A stretch of 64,000 nt of DNA from Arenibacter troitsensis (lineage in GTDB: Bacteria > Bacteroidota > Bacteroidia > Flavobacteriales > Flavobacteriaceae). A model generated the notes under the pieces. That model was not told the DNA's origin, did not search any database, and saw nothing but the letters and a program-made list of their open reading frames with translations. A program made the translations under genes and the position numbers. How positions within the stretch are numbered: position 1 is the stretch's first letter; each line of letters begins with the position of its first letter. Below are positions 26,615-35,526 of the stretch, piece after piece. The DNA lies in the NCBI RefSeq assembly GCF_900177645.1, contig NZ_FXAO01000002.1, positions 248,001 to 312,000 on the forward strand. Reading direction: 5' to 3'.

Positions 26615-28234
26615 ATGAAAAATTCAATTCTTTTTAAATCACTGGTAGTACTCACAGTTTTTACTGCCCTCGTTGCATGTCAACAGGAAAAAAAGAAGGT
26701 AATCAATTTTCCAACAACAGATCTGACTGCGGAAAATTTTGTTCCAAAACCGCTAAAAATAATCCCTACCAATAGTGCTTTTGGGTTGGATAAAAATACC
26801 ATCATCTATACCTCCCAAAATGCCACGGGCTTCCCTGAGGTGGGCGAATTCCTATCGGAAAAAATAAAATGGCAAACCGATTTGGAATTGGCCGTAAATG
26901 CTTCTGACAATACCAGTGCAGAACGGATTATATTTATCAACCAATCCGACAGTACTGCTTTTTCATCCAAAGAGGGTTACGCCTTGCACATTACCCAGGA
27001 TTCCATTATCCTTAATGCAAAAACGGCCGAAGGCGCCTTTAGGGGAGTACAGACCATAAGACAAATAATTCCGGAGACCAGTAACGATACCCTTTCCGAA
27101 ACTAAAATGTGGTTGATTCCCACCGGTAAAATCATAGATAATCCGAATTTTGAATACAGGGGGTCCATGTTGGATGTGGCCAGGCATTTCTTTAGTGTAG
27201 AGGATGTAAAAAAGTATATTGATATCCTGGCATATTACAAAATTAATATCCTACACCTACACCTTGCGGATGACCAAGGCTGGAGGATAGAAATTAAATC
27301 ATGGCCCAAACTTACCGAAATAGGCGGTAGTTCTGAAGTGGGTGGCGGGCCAGGTGGCTTTTACACCCAAGAGGAATATCAAGATATTGTGGCTTATGCC
27401 GCCAAACATTTTATAACCATAGTTCCTGAAATAGATATGCCAGGACATACCAATGCAGCTTCGGTTTCCTATCCCATACTAAATGGAAATGGAAAAACGC
27501 CAAAAATTTATACGGGTACCGAAGTTGGGTTTAGCACCTTTGACACGCGCAAGGATACTGTTTATGCCTTTATAGATGATGTTGTAAGGGAAATATCGGC
27601 CATAACTCCCGGCCCATATTTTCATGCTGGCGGAGACGAAAGTCATGTTACCAAGAAAAAGGATTTCATCCATTTTGTTTCCAAAGTGGACAAAATTGTA
27701 AAAAAATACGGCAAAAAAATGATCGGTTGGGATGAAATTGTGCATGCTGATATTGATACCAGCGCCATTGCCCAATTTTGGGCCAACGAAGAAAATGCCA
27801 AACTGGCTGTGGAAAAAGGATTAAAAATAATATTATCCCCAGGAAAAAAGGCGTATTTGGATATGCAATATGACACCCTATCCAAACACGGACTTCATTG
27901 GGCAGGCTATATTCCCGTGGATACAGGATATATTTGGACACCTGAAAGATATGTTAAGGGAATCAATAAGGAAAATATTCTGGGTGTTGAAGCTCCATTA
28001 TGGTCCGAGACCATAAGCAATATGGAGGAATTGGAGTACTTGGCATTTCCTAGGATGATAGGATATTCAGAACTTAGCTGGAGCGTTGAAGAAAACAGAA
28101 ATTGGGAAAATTACAAAGTAAGGTTGGGCAATCAGGCTCCGTATTTGGACAAAATGAATGTAAAATACTACCCGTCCGAGCTCATTGATTGGAAAAAAAG
28201 TAAGTACACCTACAAAACTATTGATAAGGACTAA
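26615..28234 (+). CDS. Beta-N-acetylhexosaminidase (GH20) lipoprotein
   Basis: Cleaves terminal N-acetylglucosamine or N-acetylgalactosamine by substrate-assisted catalysis. A lipoprotein signal ends at Cys22. An N-terminal GH20b domain (about 45-165) precedes the catalytic barrel. HLHLADDQGWR lies near residue 212, PEIDMPGHT near 270, and the catalytic Asp341-Glu342 is in HAGGDES. The length of 539 residues is usual. It most likely degrades chitin oligomers or host/algal glycans in the periplasm, together with the esterase before it. Confidence 0.95.
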   Translation: MKNSILFKSLVVLTVFTALVACQQEKKKVINFPTTDLTAENFVPKPLKIIPTNSAFGLDKNTIIYTSQNATGFPEVGEFLSEKIKWQTDLELAVNASDNTSAERIIFINQSDSTAFSSKEGYALHITQDSIILNAKTAEGAFRGVQTIRQIIPETSNDTLSETKMWLIPTGKIIDNPNFEYRGSMLDVARHFFSVEDVKKYIDILAYYKINILHLHLADDQGWRIEIKSWPKLTEIGGSSEVGGGPGGFYTQEEYQDIVAYAAKHFITIVPEIDMPGHTNAASVSYPILNGNGKTPKIYTGTEVGFSTFDTRKDTVYAFIDDVVREISAITPGPYFHAGGDESHVTKKKDFIHFVSKVDKIVKKYGKKMIGWDEIVHADIDTSAIAQFWANEENAKLAVEKGLKIILSPGKKAYLDMQYDTLSKHGLHWAGYIPVDTGYIWTPERYVKGINKENILGVEAPLWSETISNMEELEYLAFPRMIGYSELSWSVEENRNWENYKVRLGNQAPYLDKMNVKYYPSELIDWKKSKYTYKTIDKD

Positions 28235-28346
28235 TAATTCATTAAGCAGTAGTATGGGCCATGATCCATATATTTAATATATTGTAAGGCCCTAATTATC
28301 AGACTTTACCTGTTTAGCTATTTAACCAAATTTAAATACTGAACAC

Positions 28347-29852
28347 ATGAAAGCCTTTATTTTAATGATCACCCTTATTTTGGGACAATTGTGCTATCCC
28401 AACAATGAGAACGATTCCATACCCAAAGCGGAGGTTGCTACCACCATGCAAAGCGTTACCATAAATGGCAATACCATTTATTTAACCGCTAAGGCAGGCA
28501 CTTTTGAGTTAAAGGATGAAACCAACAAACCCATTGCCTTAATGGGTTTTACCTATTACACTAGGGATTCCAAAAGAGGATTGGCAACACAAAGACGGCC
28601 AATAGTCTTTGCCTTTAACGGTGGCCCGGGTTCCTCGTCTTTTTGGCTGCATATGGGAATTTTGGGACCCAAAAGAATTGTGGTGGACGACCCTAAATCT
28701 ACCCCAGCTGCGCCCTATAAAATCGTAAACAACAATTACTCTATCTTGGATATTGCAGATCTTGTAATGATAGATCCCGTAGGTACCGGTCTAAGCATAC
28801 CTATAGGAAAAGCCAAGTACAAGGACTTTTGGGGAGTAGACCAGGATATCAGGAGTCTCTCCCTGTTCATAACACAATTCCTAATCCATAACGATCGTAT
28901 GAACAGTCCCAAATTTCTTTTGGGGGAAAGCTATGGTACCTTTAGAAATGCAGGTTTAATGAACACCCTGTTAAACCAAGGGGTGGCCATGAACGGAGTT
29001 ATTATGGTATCGGCTGTTTTCGATCTACGGACACTTCTCTTTCCACCAAATGACGACCTACCATATATAGTTCATTTTCCTACTTATGCCGCCACGGCGT
29101 GGTACCATAATAAAATAACCGACAAACCGGAAAATATATTTGAGTTCCTAAAGACCGTCAGATCCTTTACTGAAAATGAATACACCCCTGCCCTATTTAA
29201 AGGAGATCAAATATCCGAAAATGAAAAAGCCAACATTGCCTCCAAGTTAGCGTACTACACTGGTACAGATACCGATTACTGGCTAAAAGCAGATCTAAAG
29301 GTAACTGCTTCTGAATTTTTTGCTGAATTTTTAAGGGACCAAGGCGAGATTGTAGGAAGGTTGGATTCTCGCTTTACTGGAATCAACGAAGATCCCCTTG
29401 CCCAAGAAGGAAGCCATGACCCCCAAAGTTTGGCCATTTCCCCCGCCTACATTAGTGGGTTTCTGGATTATTTTTATGGCGACCTAAAAGTAAATAAAAA
29501 TTTGCTATACTCCATAACAGCAGGGAGAAGGGATGGATTTAAATGGGATTGGACGCATAAAGGAAATACAAGATGGGGCGCCACGGCGGCAATTAATACT
29601 GGTATTGACATGGCCACAGCCCTATCCAGAGACCCGAACATGAAGGTTCTTATCCTAAACGGTATATACGACCTAGCTACGGTTTTTTATGGAGTGGAAC
29701 ATAGCATTAATCATTTGGGCCTTAAAAAGGAAATCAAGGAAAATATTACCATGGAATATTATGAAGCGGGACATATGATGTACACCCACAAACCATCCAT
29801 GGAAAAATTCAAGAAAGACGTCTCCCAATTTATACTAAACACATCAAAATAA
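28347..29852 (+). CDS. Exported S10-family serine carboxypeptidase-like peptidase
   Basis: A signal peptide of about 18 residues and an alpha/beta-hydrolase fold. The oxyanion region is FNGGPGSSS, the nucleophile is Ser195 in GESYG, the acid is probably Asp in NGIYD, and the catalytic His is in YEAGHMMY near the C-terminus. S10 peptidases remove C-terminal residues in acidic conditions. In Bacteroidota they are exported and serve peptide scavenging. It ends before a long hairpin shared with the convergent gene. Confidence 0.92.
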   Translation: MKAFILMITLILGQLCYPNNENDSIPKAEVATTMQSVTINGNTIYLTAKAGTFELKDETNKPIALMGFTYYTRDSKRGLATQRRPIVFAFNGGPGSSSFWLHMGILGPKRIVVDDPKSTPAAPYKIVNNNYSILDIADLVMIDPVGTGLSIPIGKAKYKDFWGVDQDIRSLSLFITQFLIHNDRMNSPKFLLGESYGTFRNAGLMNTLLNQGVAMNGVIMVSAVFDLRTLLFPPNDDLPYIVHFPTYAATAWYHNKITDKPENIFEFLKTVRSFTENEYTPALFKGDQISENEKANIASKLAYYTGTDTDYWLKADLKVTASEFFAEFLRDQGEIVGRLDSRFTGINEDPLAQEGSHDPQSLAISPAYISGFLDYFYGDLKVNKNLLYSITAGRRDGFKWDWTHKGNTRWGATAAINTGIDMATALSRDPNMKVLILNGIYDLATVFYGVEHSINHLGLKKEIKENITMEYYEAGHMMYTHKPSMEKFKKDVSQFILNTSK

Positions 29853-29861
29853 ATAGCAAAA

Positions 29862-29919
29862 GGTCGACCAAATAAACGAAGCCAAATTAAAATTTATTGG
29901 GCTTACTATTTGGTCGACC
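29862..29919. repeat. Long inverted repeat between convergent genes, with GGTCGACC palindromes
   Basis: Arms of 13 bases (29862-29874 and 29907-29919) pair perfectly, and an inner AAGCC/GGCTT pair lengthens the hairpin. Each arm holds the palindrome GGTCGACC; the right one extends to TTGGTCGACCAA. No T-run follows on either strand, so it is an imperfect terminator. The palindrome also resembles operators of FCD-type GntR regulators. Confidence 0.6.
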
Positions 29920-29924
29920 AAGTC

Positions 29925-32504
29925 TTATTTCCATTCAAAATCACCGGATTCAATGGACCAATCGTTTCCAAAGAATCCAGCGCATTTTACCGCAGAAGTA
30001 CCTAACTCCAAAACAGTTGCATCAAAAAGCATAAAATCTGGGAATGTTGTGCCGTTCACCAAATAATGGTTGGCATAGGCGGCTTTCATACCCTCCAATC
30101 CCGTAGCAGTTATGACACCTACACTGGCCAAATCACTATCTGTTCTTGGCACTATAAAATATAGCCCCCAATTACTTCCGGACAGACTTCTATCTCCAAA
30201 TTTCATATTATTGTTGGACACTTGGACCGGACTATTTTTCAATAATTTATCCCAAGCAGAATTGTTGGATCTATTACCGTAAATTACCACGTTGCGATTG
30301 GGATAGTCTCTTGGGGAGAAATTGGTATCCGCCACCATTTCAATGTTTCCATTTGCCTTGTACCAGAAGGTATCTGCATCAAATCTTGCCTTATTGTAAT
30401 ACCAATCATTCTCTTCTTTGGAACCATTTGTAGCATATACAAATACCACATCATTTCTAAAGGCATCTTTAAACCCTCCGCTTCTATGAGGACCTTTTTC
30501 CTCTAATGAAGGTTTATTCACAATATTCCAATCCCCATCCTTTTCCCTAAAGTAGATATTTTCCTTTGATGTTATACCAATCTCCTTTCCGTTAAGTTCA
30601 ATTCTCTGGATATCCCCGGGCAATTGCGTAAAATCTACTTCCAACAAAGACACATTTTTGGTCTCTATTTTAAAAGTGGTATCCCAGGAAAAATCAAATG
30701 AACTTACTTCAAAAGGTATTTGTTGCTGATGAATGGTAATAAAATGCGAAGTTGCAGAAACCCCAGGAGACCCCGTACTGAACTCCAGTTTTTTTATATC
30801 CTGTACCTCGGGAATCGTTCGTTGTTTAAACAGATTAAAAATGGGTTCCCAATCTACACTATGGTCCCCGTACCAATGCGTGCCCCCTGGGTACTCATAA
30901 TAGGTGAAATCCGGATGAAATTTCCCCAATCGCTCCCTCATATCGCGCGCTAAACTGGTAGGTACAACGTTATCTTTTTCACCGTGCAACACATATACCC
31001 CGTGATGCAGATAATTTCGAATCAACTTTAAGGTTCTGCTTGGCGTTCCCGCTCTTTCTACAATATTTTCAACCGCAGTAGGGACATATTCGGCCGTCAT
31101 ACGTTCAAACATTTTAGGGCTGATTCCATAGCGCATTCTCTGTTCTTCGGTCATTTCTAAAAGTCTTTCAGACCTGTTGCCACGGTAAAGCAACAAATCT
31201 GGGTATCCGGCACATGGCGCAATAGCGGCAAAATGGTCCGGGTAAGTTGCCCCCAAATACCATGTTCCATGCCCTCCCATGGAATGTCCTGTTAAATAAA
31301 TTTTGCTATTGTCCGGTTTAAAAATTTTCTTACTATCCGCCAACACTTCCAAGGCATCCAATCTTCCCCAATCTTCCCAAGCAAACCCGTAAGGTCTCCT
31401 ATTAGTAGGCGCAACAAGGTTACCCCAATCTTTTTGCTTGTAGGCGTTAGCTTGATTTACCGCCTCTACAGAAGCTCCGTGTACCGAAAGGAAAAGTGCT
31501 GCGCCATCGCTATGGCCATTTTTATCAGGTGCCACACTGTAATACTGTACACTTTTATCTATATCACTTATAAAAGTTCTCTTATGATGTTTGTTTTTCG
31601 ATTTCACATTTAAAGCAAGGGTCTCGGTAGAAACCTGCTGCCCGTTACTTTGTATCAAAACTAAATCTACATTCACCTTTGCGAGAGAGGTATCCAAGGT
31701 GGACGAGGGAATGGAAAAAGGAATTTTATAGACCGTAAAAGGTGGAATATCGTTTATTTTGGTAGTACGCTCCCTATCATTGACCTTGGCCACAATGGCA
31801 TACTTCCTGATCCACTTATCAGAAGCATTTACAACCCTTATAGCGGCCTTATAATCCATATCCTCCCCTATTAAAAGATCGGGAACAGTTACATCTCGGG
31901 TAGTAAATTGAACCTCGGATTTAGGCTCCAATAATCGTGCCCGAACCCTTGGAAAACGACCTACCTTTAAAACAAAAACATTAATCCCCTTTTTCAACTT
32001 TAAAGGGATAAGGTTCCAGCCAAAATCGTAATGGTCACCTTCATAAGGGTAACCATTAATGGAAGCCAAAGAATGCCCGGAAGCTTCAAACAAGACCGTT
32101 TTTTCCGATCCCGATTTGTAGGTAAGGTAAATATAGCCCGACCTAAGGTCTCTCCCTGAAAAGCTATTGGAACTATCCACCTTTATGGCGTTCCATTTTA
32201 ATTCCCTTCCAAAGAAATCTATATCGAAAACTTCACCCTCCTTGACCTGGGTATTCGGTTCCATTAGAAATTTATCAAAAACGGGATCTACTGGAAAGGA
32301 TGACGATTCAAATCCGAAACTTGGAATGGACAAAGCCAAGGCCTTATTAAATACATGGATTACTTTTCCTTCATGAATATCCTCTACTTTTTCCTTACCA
32401 AAATACTCTACTATATTTCCGGTACGTTGCTGCCCGATAAGTACAAAGGGAAGGACAAGGAGAATTACAAAAACTACTGCACTTTTTTTATAAAATTTAG
32501 CCAT
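29925..32504 (-). CDS. Exported prolyl-oligopeptidase-like alpha/beta hydrolase
   Basis: 859 residues. A signal peptide covers about 1-24, beta-rich domains about 25-325, and an alpha/beta-hydrolase domain about 330-580. The nucleophile elbow is GHSMGG, the acid Asp is in HGEKDNVVP and the His in GGTHWYGD. A C-terminal beta-rich extension runs to the end. The family includes dipeptidyl peptidases and polysaccharide esterases. Peptidase S9-like is the safest name and the substrate is unknown. It is unusually long for a simple esterase. The gene is convergent with the S10 peptidase. Confidence 0.85.
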   Translation of the reverse strand: MAKFYKKSAVVFVILLVLPFVLIGQQRTGNIVEYFGKEKVEDIHEGKVIHVFNKALALSIPSFGFESSSFPVDPVFDKFLMEPNTQVKEGEVFDIDFFGRELKWNAIKVDSSNSFSGRDLRSGYIYLTYKSGSEKTVLFEASGHSLASINGYPYEGDHYDFGWNLIPLKLKKGINVFVLKVGRFPRVRARLLEPKSEVQFTTRDVTVPDLLIGEDMDYKAAIRVVNASDKWIRKYAIVAKVNDRERTTKINDIPPFTVYKIPFSIPSSTLDTSLAKVNVDLVLIQSNGQQVSTETLALNVKSKNKHHKRTFISDIDKSVQYYSVAPDKNGHSDGAALFLSVHGASVEAVNQANAYKQKDWGNLVAPTNRRPYGFAWEDWGRLDALEVLADSKKIFKPDNSKIYLTGHSMGGHGTWYLGATYPDHFAAIAPCAGYPDLLLYRGNRSERLLEMTEEQRMRYGISPKMFERMTAEYVPTAVENIVERAGTPSRTLKLIRNYLHHGVYVLHGEKDNVVPTSLARDMRERLGKFHPDFTYYEYPGGTHWYGDHSVDWEPIFNLFKQRTIPEVQDIKKLEFSTGSPGVSATSHFITIHQQQIPFEVSSFDFSWDTTFKIETKNVSLLEVDFTQLPGDIQRIELNGKEIGITSKENIYFREKDGDWNIVNKPSLEEKGPHRSGGFKDAFRNDVVFVYATNGSKEENDWYYNKARFDADTFWYKANGNIEMVADTNFSPRDYPNRNVVIYGNRSNNSAWDKLLKNSPVQVSNNNMKFGDRSLSGSNWGLYFIVPRTDSDLASVGVITATGLEGMKAAYANHYLVNGTTFPDFMLFDATVLELGTSAVKCAGFFGNDWSIESGDFEWK

Positions 32505-32666
32505 GACAAAACTGATTAAGGAATTAAAATATTAATTTCCATAATTAGTAGTCCGCTGCCCAACAATTTAGACCAATAACAAAAGCCTGAAGCTAAATGG
32601 AGAATAATTTTGCCATAGAGGTGATGGCTACCCTAATTTATTAGAAGGGAAACCAACATTTGGGTA

Positions 32667-32695
32667 CAAAAAAAACCTTCGTAAACGAAGGTTTT
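32667..32695 (-). terminator. Terminator of the DUF5606/def/ruvX unit
   Basis: AAAACCTTCG and CGAAGGTTTT form a perfect 10-pair stem with a four-base loop. On the minus strand a run of T follows (A-run at 32667-32675 on the plus strand). Confidence 0.85.
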
Positions 32696-32716
32696 AATGT
32701 TGTATATAGGTCAAAT

Positions 32717-33145
32717 CTATTTTGTTTCCTTAGATGCCTCTTCTTTTTCCTCCTCGTCCGCAAACTCTGTAATACCATGCTCATGTAGTAAATTATACCA
32801 TTGAATGATCTTTTTAATATCGCTGGCATAAACCCTATCCTCATCATAATTGGGTAGCACTTCAAACAAATATTCCTCCAATTTTATCTTATCCTCTTTA
32901 TGGCTCACTGCTGTTTTACCACCATCTTCCTTTTCCTTGATCTTTTCAAACACTTCTTTTAAAGGTACTTCCTCTTCCAAAGTATAGATCGCAATCTCCG
33001 ACAAGACACTAACATTGTTCTTAAAACTTACGGTAACTTTTTTTCCATCCAATAAAGATTCGGCTACAAAACCAGTTCGCGTTTGCGTCAATAATTTAAA
33101 AAGTCCCGGCTTACCTGCAATCGATAATATTTTATTTAAACCCAT
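32717..33145 (-). CDS. DUF5606 family protein
   Basis: 142 residues, cytoplasmic. The N-terminal 60 residues carry the family pattern (ILSIAGKPGLFKLLTQTRTG) followed by a charged helical half with a Glu/Lys-rich tail. The family is restricted to Bacteroidota and regularly found next to peptide deformylase. Its function is unknown, and the constant neighbourhood suggests a role tied to translation. It lies 57 bases after def. Confidence 0.85.
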   Translation of the reverse strand: MGLNKILSIAGKPGLFKLLTQTRTGFVAESLLDGKKVTVSFKNNVSVLSEIAIYTLEEEVPLKEVFEKIKEKEDGGKTAVSHKEDKIKLEEYLFEVLPNYDEDRVYASDIKKIIQWYNLLHEHGITEFADEEEKEEASKETK

Positions 33146-33202
33146 CTGTTATTTTTGTTTCAGCGGCAAATATGCTACTTTTTGTTTATAATAGAAATAG
33201 TT

Positions 33203-33793
33203 TTAACGTGCTTTTTTCATGTTGGGAAATCGCATTCTATATTCCACCTTAATCTTTCCCTTGGAAATGTTGGCCAGCCTTCCTTTTAGAAGGCGTTTTT
33301 TTAAGGAAGATAATTTATCGGTAAACAAAATACCTTCTATATGGTCATATTCATGTTGGATTACCCTGGCCAATAGACCACCATAGGTTTCCTTATAGGA
33401 TTTAAAATTCTCATCCATATAGGATATGGTAATGGTACCTTTTCTGGAGACATCTTCCCGTACATCTGGAATACTAAGACAGCCTTCGTTAAAAGCCCAT
33501 TCTGTTCCAGATTCTTCCTCTATACGTGCATTAATAAAAACTTTCCTAAACCCTTTTAATGCATTTTGTTCCTCTTCCGTGAGCTCTTCGTCATCCGCAA
33601 ATGGTGCGGTATCCACAAGGAACAGCCTAATGGGCAGCCCAATTTGGGGTGCGGCCAAACCCACACCATTGGCATTGTACATCGTGTCCCACATATTGGC
33701 CAACAATTCTTCAAATCTTGGAAAATCCTTGTCTATATCATCCGCCACTTTCCTAAGTACCGGGTCTCCATAAGCAACTATAGGTAATATCAT
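33203..33793 (-). CDS. def: Peptide deformylase
   Basis: Removes the formyl group from the N-terminal methionine of new proteins. All three motifs are present: GVGLAAPQIG (about 44-53), EGCLSIP (metal-binding Cys, about 103-109) and QHEYDH (two metal-binding His and the catalytic Glu, about 145-150). The length of 196 residues is normal. It begins one base after the ruvX stop and is therefore co-transcribed with it. Confidence 0.97.
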   Translation of the reverse strand: MILPIVAYGDPVLRKVADDIDKDFPRFEELLANMWDTMYNANGVGLAAPQIGLPIRLFLVDTAPFADDEELTEEEQNALKGFRKVFINARIEEESGTEWAFNEGCLSIPDVREDVSRKGTITISYMDENFKSYKETYGGLLARVIQHEYDHIEGILFTDKLSSLKKRLLKGRLANISKGKIKVEYRMRFPNMKKAR

Positions 33794-33794
33794 A

Positions 33795-34208
33795 CTATTG
33801 TTTTCTATTTAAATACGCCTGAAGGATTATAGTGGCGCTAATTTCATCGACTAAGGCCTTATCCCTTCTTTGTTTTTTATTAAGGCCACTATCTATCATG
33901 GTCTGAAATGCCATTTTAGAAGTAAAGCGCTCGTCTTGGCGCTCTACCGGTATCTTTGGAAAAACACCATCCAAAGTCCTTAAAAAGGGTTTGATCAATT
34001 CCTCGGATTCGGAGGGAAGATTGTTCATTTGTTTTGGTTCACCGATCACAAATTTTTCTACCTTCTCCTCTTGAACATACTTCCTTAGAAAATTCAAAAG
34101 TTCCTTGGTGTCAACAGTAGTCAGGCCAGAAGCTATTATTTGCAACTCGTCCGTAACGGCAATTCCCGTCCGAACCTTTCCATAATCCAATGCTACAATC
34201 CTTCCCAC
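33795..34208 (-). CDS. ruvX: Putative pre-16S rRNA nuclease / Holliday junction resolvase RuvX (YqgF)
   Basis: YqgF family RNase H fold with the opening GRIVALDYGKVRTGIAVTD, EPKQMN in the middle and VERQDERFTSKMA before the C-terminal Asp in DKALVDEISA. Homologues trim pre-16S rRNA. The open frame could start with TTG at 34223, but that codon lies inside a promoter -7 element. The GTG at 34208 gives the family's usual N-terminus (M-GRIVALDYG) and the usual 137 residues, so I take it. First gene of the ruvX-def-DUF5606 unit. Confidence 0.9.
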   Translation of the reverse strand: MGRIVALDYGKVRTGIAVTDELQIIASGLTTVDTKELLNFLRKYVQEEKVEKFVIGEPKQMNNLPSESEELIKPFLRTLDGVFPKIPVERQDERFTSKMAFQTMIDSGLNKKQRRDKALVDEISATIILQAYLNRKQ

Positions 34209-34220
34209 TTGTATTTTTTG

Positions 34221-34252
34221 CAAAAATAAGGGATAAATTGTTATAAGTGCAA
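34221..34252 (-). promoter_or_regulatory. ruvX-def promoter (TTG-N21-TATTTTTG)
   Basis: On the minus strand TTG is at 34252-34250 and TATTTTTG at 34228-34221, 21 bases apart. The expected transcription start falls near 34215, giving a leader of only a few bases before the GTG at 34208. Confidence 0.55.
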
Positions 34253-34281
34253 AAACAAAAGGTTAATTACCTACTAGCCCT

Positions 34282-34289
34282 TATATTTG
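34282..34289 (+). promoter_or_regulatory. -7 promoter element of dapD
   Basis: TATATTTG matches TAnnTTTG and lies 21 bases before the dapD ATG at 34311. A -33 TTG is not evident at normal spacing. Confidence 0.45.
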
Positions 34290-34310
34290 CTAAAATTTGA
34301 ATTATTAAAG

Positions 34311-35126
34311 ATGAAAGAACTAAGAAAAGCAATAGAAACTGCTTGGGAAAATCGAGATTTACTTAAAGAAATTCCAACTCAGACCGCCATAAGGGAAGTC
34401 ATAGATCTTTTGGATATTGGTAAACTGCGCTGTGCTGAACCTACCACTGACGGATGGCAGATCAATGAATGGGTAAAAAAAGCTGTGGTACTATATTTTC
34501 CGATTCAAAAAATGGAAACTTTGGAAGCAGGTATTTTTGAATATCACGATAAAATGCCTCTTAAAAGAGGGTACGCCGAAAAAGGTATTCGTGTTGTTCC
34601 CAATGCAGTTGCCAGACACGGATCTTATATTTCCGCAGGTACAATTTTAATGCCCAGTTATGTCAATATCGGCGCCTATGTGGATGAAGGCACCATGGTG
34701 GATACATGGGCTACAGTTGGTAGCTGTGCCCAAATTGGAAAAAATGTCCATCTAAGTGGTGGTGTAGGAATTGGCGGAGTCCTGGAGCCGCTCCAGGCAG
34801 CACCCGTTATCATTGAGGACAATGCATTTATTGGATCCAGATGTATTGTGGTAGAAGGTGTACGTGTAGAAAAAGAAGCGGTATTGGGTGCCAACGTGGT
34901 ACTTACCGGCTCAACAAAAATTATAGATGTTACTGGAGATACACCTGTTGAGCGAAAAGGATTGGTGCCAGCAAGATCTGTTGTTATCCCCGGAAGTTAT
35001 ACCAAAAAATTTCCGGCTGGCGATTATCAGGTGCCCTGTGCCTTGATCATTGGTACCCGAAAGGAGAGTACCAACAAAAAAACATCCCTAAATGATGCCC
35101 TAAGGGAATACGACGTAGCAGTCTAA
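34311..35126 (+). CDS. dapD: 2,3,4,5-tetrahydropyridine-2,6-dicarboxylate N-succinyltransferase
   Basis: Transfers succinyl from succinyl-CoA in the succinylase branch of diaminopimelate and lysine synthesis. A helical N-terminal domain (1-100) precedes a left-handed beta-helix of hexapeptide repeats (about 105-240), including YVNIGAYVDEGTMVDTWATVG and the ISGG-like HLSGGVGIGG segment. The frame is open upstream, but the ATG at 34311 gives the normal 271 residues and follows the promoter element. lysA, another gene of the pathway, is at 55005 in this window. Confidence 0.96.
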   Translation: MKELRKAIETAWENRDLLKEIPTQTAIREVIDLLDIGKLRCAEPTTDGWQINEWVKKAVVLYFPIQKMETLEAGIFEYHDKMPLKRGYAEKGIRVVPNAVARHGSYISAGTILMPSYVNIGAYVDEGTMVDTWATVGSCAQIGKNVHLSGGVGIGGVLEPLQAAPVIIEDNAFIGSRCIVVEGVRVEKEAVLGANVVLTGSTKIIDVTGDTPVERKGLVPARSVVIPGSYTKKFPAGDYQVPCALIIGTRKESTNKKTSLNDALREYDVAV

Positions 35127-35526
35127 AGTTAAAAATTAATCTATTCCTGTTGATGTTTGGAACACCTTAGTTACTGAAAAGGATATGGATATCGATCTAA
35201 ACTTAATACTGTAAACTTATCCCAATCCTAGAATCATCCTAACAAATGCCAACAAACAGGAATGTTTTACCAATGGAATTGTACATATGCCTTATCGGGT
35301 TTTTAGTTTGGAACATAATTTCAACTAGACCGATAAGGCATATTACCATAAAATGTTAAACGATTTTCATTTAAAACCTACTGAGGTTGTTTATTTTGTA
35401 AATAATTCAGAAGCCTAAAATTCTGCCTCCTCTGTTAACAAAATAACCTTTCCTTACAATGAGGATGGGAGTTTGGACGGCCTCCACAGTCTCCTAAAAA
35501 ATAATTTGGATTAAACCTTTGTAATC
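35127..35526. other. 400-base gene-poor stretch after dapD
   Basis: No intact gene. Short open stretches broken by stops, such as one reading DFHLKPTEVVYFVNNSEA near 35353-35415, hint at a decayed gene of unknown family. A perfect 14-base inverted repeat at 35285-35343 is listed separately. Confidence 0.4.
35285..35343. repeat. Perfect 14-base inverted repeat with 31-base loop
   Basis: ATATGCCTTATCGG (35285-35298) pairs exactly with CCGATAAGGCATAT (35330-35343). No T-run follows the right arm, so it is not a standard terminator. It could be a regulatory hairpin, a remnant of a mobile-element end or part of a decayed gene. Confidence 0.65.
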
